A stretch of DNA of 64,000 bases, from assembly GCF_030272615.1 (NCBI RefSeq), contig NC_081415.1, forward strand, positions 109,636,406 to 109,700,405, read 5' to 3'. This DNA is from Cryptomeria japonica (taxonomy: Eukaryota > Streptophyta > Pinopsida > Cupressales > Cupressaceae). Shown piece after piece: positions 58,539 through 64,000 of this stretch. The translations under genes were made by a program, and so were the position numbers. Under the pieces are notes generated by a model. It saw only the letters and a program-made list of their open reading frames with translations. It was not told where the DNA came from and did not search any database. Positions within the stretch are counted from its first letter, which is position 1, and the number at the start of each line of letters is the position of its first letter.

Positions 58539-60212
58539 ACCACATGGGGATGTGAATTTTTGAGTAATTATTGTGCATATCATAGACATAACAAACATGA
58601 GACTTCGGATTGCATGGAATTAAAACATAAGATTCAAGACCTCCTTGATAATGGTATCATTGAAATTGAAGATCCTAATGACTCGCCTATAGAGAAATAA
58701 GGCACTACTCCTAAGCATGATAAAAATCATGAACCTATGTCTGGAAAGGCTCCATATGTAGCCTTCATCTCTTCCACCATGGCTTCATCTCCCAGAGCTT
58801 GTCAACAACAATCCATACCATCTCTTTCAAATAATGAACCTAATGATGATACTTTTCATGTTGACCCTAAAGGGCTATCAAGAGTACAAATCCAACCTTA
58901 TGCATTTTTTCATACAAATCCTTTATACGATTTGGATAAATTAGATCCTAGGACATCATATGTCATGCCCAAACTTTTGGGCACAAACGGAATAAAAAAA
59001 AAAATTTAAATACATAACCTAATAAAACTAACTTGCTAAAATAACGCAATAACAAGTTTAGTCTTGACTATGGTTTGAACTAATCTAATAACTAAATCAA
59101 TTTAGTGAAAAGAAATTCTACATTTAAAAACGGAATATTAATTTTCCAAAGAGTTATTATTATCCCTCCAAATAACAAATAAATAAATTCATTTAAACAA
59201 AAGCTCTCAATTAACTTGACATGAGATATTATCAATCCCAAGTAATCTTTTAATTACTCGATGCATTAGTTATATCAAAACTAGCATTTAGACTATGAAA
59301 ACTTAACTTTAAATGAGTGATAAATAAAATGCATTTAAAATTCGCCTAGGGGTTAAAATGACCCTTTTATAGCATTTGCTTTGTTAACTCATAATGTTGA
59401 CCAAATAATAAATTCCCTAAGATCAAAATACTAGCAAGGCACTAATTAATACATATTAATAAAATAAAACCCTTTAGTTTTCCATTTAAACCCGTTAAAA
59501 TATACATAACTATTATCCTAAGTTAGGGAATGCCTTAACTAGGTTCACTACAATATATTCTTATATTAAAATATGCACCTATTAATACCCATATGAATAC
59601 ATTAACTTAAAAAAAATACATGGGATACCCTATTCAAAATTTGAATAGGGTTTTCCCCCCCTTATTTTTTTTTAATTCACTAACTCCATTTTAATTCATA
59701 TGCAACCCTAAACTTTAAGTTAAATATTCCACACCTTTATTCTTTTTAACCCATTCTGAATTTGCCCTAACCCGAAATTGGGTTAGGGCATGTGGTTTGT
59801 GTGTGAGTATTTTTTTTGTGCAGGGAAAGGGAGGAGGTGGCGGCCTTGGTCAGGCGACGGCCATGGAGGGAGGAGCAGAGAAGCTCACGCTGGGTAGAAG
59901 GCTGAGCGGACACGCAGGGGGAAGGGCTAAAGGTGGCGACCGCCGTCCACTGACAGTGGCGGCTACCGCCCACTGTGGGTTACCACAGTGGCGATCACCG
60001 CCGCTGGGGGTCGCCCGCAGTGGCGGGCTTCACCTTGCCCACTACGGACGACCCACAGCGAGCGACGTCCGCTCATTGTGGCGCCCGCAAGGGGAAGGAG
60101 AGGGTCCCGATCTGGTGGGGTAGGGTTTCTTGGCCCTCCCCCGTCGGTCTGCAGTATGATATTTTATTTTTATTTTTTTTTGTTTTATTTTTTCTTTTTA
60201 CTTTTTAAATAG

Positions 60213-60255
<43 letters not shown>
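60213..60255. repeat. TA-dinucleotide microsatellite
   Basis: About 20 uninterrupted TA units. Confidence 0.95.
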
Positions 60256-60258
<3 letters not shown>

Positions 60259-60346
60259 TATCAGGCTACGTTTATAATATGACAAAAAAAAATCAGAGAA
60301 CTAACGTAGGGTAAATACCTCTTTATTTCCTGCTTATAATAGTATC

Positions 60347-60349
<3 letters not shown>

Positions 60350-60388
<39 letters not shown>
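60350..60388. repeat. second TA-dinucleotide microsatellite
   Basis: About 19 TA units, roughly 95 bp after the first. Confidence 0.95.
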
Positions 60389-63119
60389 TCCTGAGCATTC
60401 TGTTTATTTTTTTTAATTTTTTTCAATTATGTTAATACCTAGGCTTTCAATTCTGTTACATGTGAAATATTAAACCCAAACTAATCATTTCCTCTGCTAA
60501 TTAAATCTACAAATTAAATCTGTAAATTTTTATTTTTTTTCTCTTCTTCCTTTCAAAAGACACTTAACAGCAAGTTTTCTAACAAACAGATTTAAAATAA
60601 TGCATTGTATCTTTCTTTTGACAACTAGTTGCTAACTTTAGAGATAGGGTATAAAATCTAGATTTATTTTTTTTTGCAGTAATTAAAATGACAAAATGTA
60701 ATAAACCAGATATATTTTCTACTAGTAAAAGAAATGACAGAATGTAGTAAATTCTAACAACAACTACTTTAGCCTAGGAAACATTAAAAAATCAATTTAG
60801 AGGTAGGCATATTAACCCTATTTAACCATTTATTAAATTTGAATCTATCTCAAATAGGTCTAAATGCTTGTTTTTCCTATTTCCAAAATTTCAATTTGCA
60901 TGAAGGAATAAAATGAACTTTTATATTCCAATATAACAAGAATGCATCAAAACATCATTTTAGTAACTATAGGGACTTAATAAAGAAATGTAAATTTCAG
61001 TTTGCAAAAGTAACTTAATAGAATAAAGCACTTCTTAATAGCATATTTAGAATAGGATGTAGTTAACATTACAAATGGGTATGAAACCCAACTAGTCTCT
61101 CTTTTTCTTTTGAATGAGAACTTGAATATAAAATAGATACATTTTTTTTTCTTGAAAAATAAATACAACATTTAGCTTTCCTTCACATAGCTACAACTTA
61201 AATACATCATCTCTTTTCCTAATCTTTTCTGCAACTCAAGTAAAAACCAGCAACTTCTATCTTTCTTTTTTTTTCCTTCCCATCCCAAGCAACCTGCAAA
61301 TCAAACATAAGGCTTGACCATGGAGTGCTCACCTCCTAGCCTAGGCTTACTAGAAGCCACCCTCAAGCTTGGAGAACGAAGCACTAGATGGGTTACACAC
61401 ATACAACCACAACAAGCAAGGGGTAAACACACAACAAACAATTTTCCCAACCAAGGCTACACTTCACCACAACTTGTGATGATTTTCCAAGGGTGGAAGT
61501 GGACCAAATACCATTGAGGAGACTGCAAGCATGGAACATCTCAAGCCACCTCATGGCAACCAAATACAACACAAATACATCCCCACATCCTTATGCCCCC
61601 CAAAGGCATGTATGCCATACCATCTCTCCTTATGACCCCCAAATGCATAAACAAGGCTATGCAGCAAGGGTCACAAAAGAACACCCTTGAAATCACTCTC
61701 CTTAAAGGAGAGCCTCTCACCCAAGGTTGTCAAACTTCTTCCACCCCAAGACCATCCTACTCTCCCAAGAGTAGGAGGCCTTGGATACTCCCAATACAAG
61801 AAAATGCATAAAAGAAATGAAGGGGAAATCACATTTTCTTTCACAAAGTAAAATACAATTAAACAACACTTTCATACAAGCATTTCTTCAAACATGCATA
61901 TGCAACATAAACAAAAGAGAGTAAGAACCAACCTTAATCTGCCCAAAGGTTTTGATAGATCTAGTTGGGGATGAGCAGCCCAAATCCACACAATCTTTTC
62001 ACCAACACTTAGCCAAAATTATATCCTACAACTATTCTTCAAAATTGCATAATCTCCAACAATGGAGAATGGGTGATTAACCCACTAAGTCCCTAATCCT
62101 TCCCTAAGAAGGCCTCTCTCACTCTTCCCAACCCCTTGGATAGAGTGAGAGTTCCCATTGGTTGGTCTTCCCAACCTCTTACATGTTGCTAAAACTGGAA
62201 AGAGAAAAAGGTAAGAGAGGATGGGGAAGAGAGTTTGACATCAAAAGGGAAGGTTGTTTATCCTAGGAGTAACCTTCTAAGTTGAATTTTCGCTCACCTT
62301 GGAAAAACCACTTTTTGAGGTGACTAAACAGTCACATGGGAGTAGTCACATGTTTAAAAATACCCCTAACCCATAGGTATACCCTTTGGACCTTTGGAAA
62401 ATCCCTAAAACTAACCCTAGGAGTCTATTTGACCCCTTAGAAACCCAACTGAAGTTAACCTACGGGTCAAACCTGAGTTGACCACTCCCAAGGCTCCCTA
62501 CCCAAGGCAAATTTGGGACCACACTCAAATGTTTGGAATGGGCTTTGGTAGAAACAAACTCCCTCCAAGAGACAAGTCAAAATCAATGACACTAATCAGC
62601 ACATGTGTCAAGTGACACAATAAAATACATTATAAAATTTACACATGGAATTTGTGTCTTGTTGGATTTACACAAATTAATAAAATCAATTTAACACACA
62701 TGCATCATTTACTTTCACAAATAAAATACTATACAAACGGGGTGTTGTCTCTCCAAATAGACAACCCCTAGCTTTACAAACGTACATAGGTCTAGGTTTG
62801 GTTCTCCATAATATTTCCATGGTCACATGGATAATTTTCCTACACATCTCAATTTACACATTAGTAATTCCAAATAACCACATATATTATAAAACACATG
62901 AATTTGAATACACATCAAACACTCATACAATTGACAGTAATAAATCAATATCTCATATATCCCAATTAATCCACATAAGCAATTATCATAATCCTCAAAA
63001 TTTGACCCATTCATAATAAATGCATCCTATTTCTATCATCATAATGAAGTCCTCCAAATCCAATAATGGCATACATCATCTCAAAGTAATTCTATTCTAG
63101 CATCATATAAAGTTCCATA

Positions 63120-63225
63120 TCCATAATGCATAAAAATGAAGCATCAATATACATCAATGTTATCCAAATCATGGAATCATATAAGTTCTAAATCCATAAT
63201 GCATAAAAATAAAGCATCCATATTA
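63120..63225. repeat. short direct repeat near the right end of M
   Basis: CCATAATGCATAAAAATGAA at 63121 recurs as CCATAATGCATAAAAATAAA at about 63195, about 74 bp apart. Confidence 0.8.
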
Positions 63226-63284
63226 GTCTCATCGTGAAAATAACAGAAATGCTAGGATGAGTCGAGGTAGGGCCTCACATCATA

Positions 63285-63717
63285 CACCCCAATTCTAGTC
63301 ATACCCACTCTAGAAGGCCCCATCCAAAATGCTTCTCCATCATGCTGAAATATGAACACATTATAAGAATCCCCCATGCATAAGCAAAATCCTACCCCTT
63401 CCTTAGAAGTGGTTGCATGTCAAGAGGATAATCCAAAGAATGAAGAAACAAGTCCTTTCATAAATCAAGATCAAGACACCAAAACTTTTCAATCCCATCC
63501 AATGGTTGGTCAAGATCCTATCTCCTTAGAATCCCATGATGATCCCCTTATACCTTTTTATTTCTTCCAAGATGATCCCCTTCCATCTCAAGAGCAAAGA
63601 ATCCTTCCACACCTCATTCCCAACCCACTTACTAAGTGTGTAGGGAGAAAAGTGAGACTAAGTATGAAAACCCTTATCCCACTCTCATACACACTCATGG
63701 AATACGAAAGAGCCTAG
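63285..63717 (+). pseudogene. continuation of the element L ORF after insertion M
   Basis: In the same frame as 58544-58955 once M and one TCATA are removed: TSYTPILVIPTLEGPIQNAS, a TGA and a TAA, then an open stretch from 63376 (MHKQNPTPSLEVVACQEDNP) to TAG at 63715. It is acidic and proline-rich (DPLIPFYFFQDDPLPSQEQR). No protease or RT motif is seen. Resembles the tail of K's protein in composition only. The last 280 bp of the window hold nothing I can name. Confidence 0.55.
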
Positions 63718-64000
63718 GGAGGTGACACAATTTGGAATACTTCTTGTGTGGAAGAGAGAGCCAAGGATCACCTCTTAGGGTTTCTATTCCCTTACTGTAA
63801 ATTATAGAGAGGAATGATTCAAAAATGCAATCTAACCTAGGATGCAAGTAAGCAAGAAAACCCTAACTTAGAAATACAAATCAAAGGATAACTGATATAC
63901 TACTGAAAAGTATAGATTAGGAGGTAAAATCATAGGGGCACCTATGTTTGAAATATGAGCAGAAATGTCCAAAACCAGGGTGCCACACCACTATCCTGAT

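Larger units (their letters stand above)
55993..58955 (+). pseudogene. gag-like ORF of element L, split by two solo LTRs
   Basis: It starts MDTLAQQIQDLMREIYGIQV at about 55993. Exonic pieces are 55993-56077, 57322-57577 and 58544-58955. Joined across the solo LTRs they read KDSMTPLEIQFNDIRNKKLQ, KVEQQVIENQKPKLE-stop, QSIELALEDLLEHNLIIFPN and then KTTWGCEFLSNYCAYHRHNK. CEFLSNYCAYHRHNKHETSDC is a CCHC-like finger, followed by MELKHKIQDLLDNGIIEI, the arrangement seen in K. Stops include a TAA after KPKLE and a TAA after SPIEK. It continues in frame at 63285 across M. Confidence 0.72.
58961..63279. mobile_element. insertion M: 4.3-kb LTR-like sequence with target duplication
   Basis: Perfect TCATA duplication (58956-58960 and 63280-63284). 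Ends are TGTCATGCCC and GGGCCTCACA, imperfect inverted repeats of the TG...CA kind. Removing M restores L's frame. It has no coding domain, no internal LTR pair I could find and no primer site, so it is best read as a very long solo LTR, perhaps with internal additions. Inside are a GC-rich block (59825-60130), two TA microsatellites, and a longer patch of moderate complexity (61300-62560). Confidence 0.75.
46418..64000 (+). mobile_element. gypsy-type element L, interrupted by K, two solo LTRs and M
   Basis: Its parts are a long leader (46437-47774 and 55478-55992), a gag-like ORF from 55993, and continuation beyond the window. The continuity is strong: removing each insert with one target duplication restores the reading frame (MTPLEIQFNDIRNKK across the first solo LTR, NKTTWGCEFLSNYCAYH across the second, LDPRTSYTPILV across M). 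The left limit is uncertain. A degenerate Asp-tRNA-type primer site at about 46421 is my best guess for the start of the internal region. Confidence 0.65.

Noticed and set aside
59797-60212. Gly/Arg-rich ORFs in M
   Set aside because: Three overlapping frames of simple composition in a GC-rich block, with no start context or domain.
61314-61811. Chain of overlapping plus-strand ORFs
   Set aside because: Each is about 65-70 codons in a different frame, without a domain, inside insertion M.

Overview
This window is nuclear DNA of a seed plant with a large, retrotransposon-packed genome. A gymnosperm is my best guess, from the long LTRs, deep nesting and decayed old copies; this is inference, and no marker gene fixes the species. 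Nearly everything is LTR retrotransposon. I found one convincing host gene, an intact family-17 glycosyltransferase at 42096-43199 (+).

Layout. 1-10594: a Ty1/copia element (A, minus strand; 5' LTR 9199-10594) whose integrase is split by a second copia element (B, plus strand, 2210-7568, target duplication AAATT). 10595-13784: an older copia element (C, minus; 5' LTR 12576-13784) into which A inserted. C's gag also holds a complete 334-bp miniature LTR element (TRIM, 11712-12045, target duplication CTCAC) whose 135-bp LTRs each contain a tRNA-like Pol III promoter. 13785-17443: a badly decayed Ty3/gypsy element (N) and unassigned sequence. 17444-38693: a non-coding LTR element (H) containing element D (18162-35624, target duplication GATCC). 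D in turn contains a deletion-fused gypsy/copia pair (G/F, about 18437-24049) and element E (25239-32495). D and E belong to one family with no pol genes: a coiled-coil, four-CCHC gag-like ORF is followed by a second long ORF I cannot assign. 38694-46417: low-copy-looking AT-rich DNA around the glycosyltransferase. 46418-64000: a gypsy-type element (L, plus) interrupted by K (47775-55472, minus, gag and protease but no reverse transcriptase), two solo LTRs (56078-57316 and 57578-58538), and a 4.3-kb LTR-like insertion (M, 58961-63279).

The insertions were placed by target-site duplications and, where possible, by showing that the host reading frame is restored when the insert is removed. The best candidates for something undescribed are the D/E family and the TRIM with a tRNA-like promoter in its LTR. 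E's second ORF runs about 1,070 codons in one frame with eleven in-frame stops, all TAG, as expected from C-to-T decay of CAG codons at methylated CHG sites. No intact retrotransposon polyprotein remains in the window.
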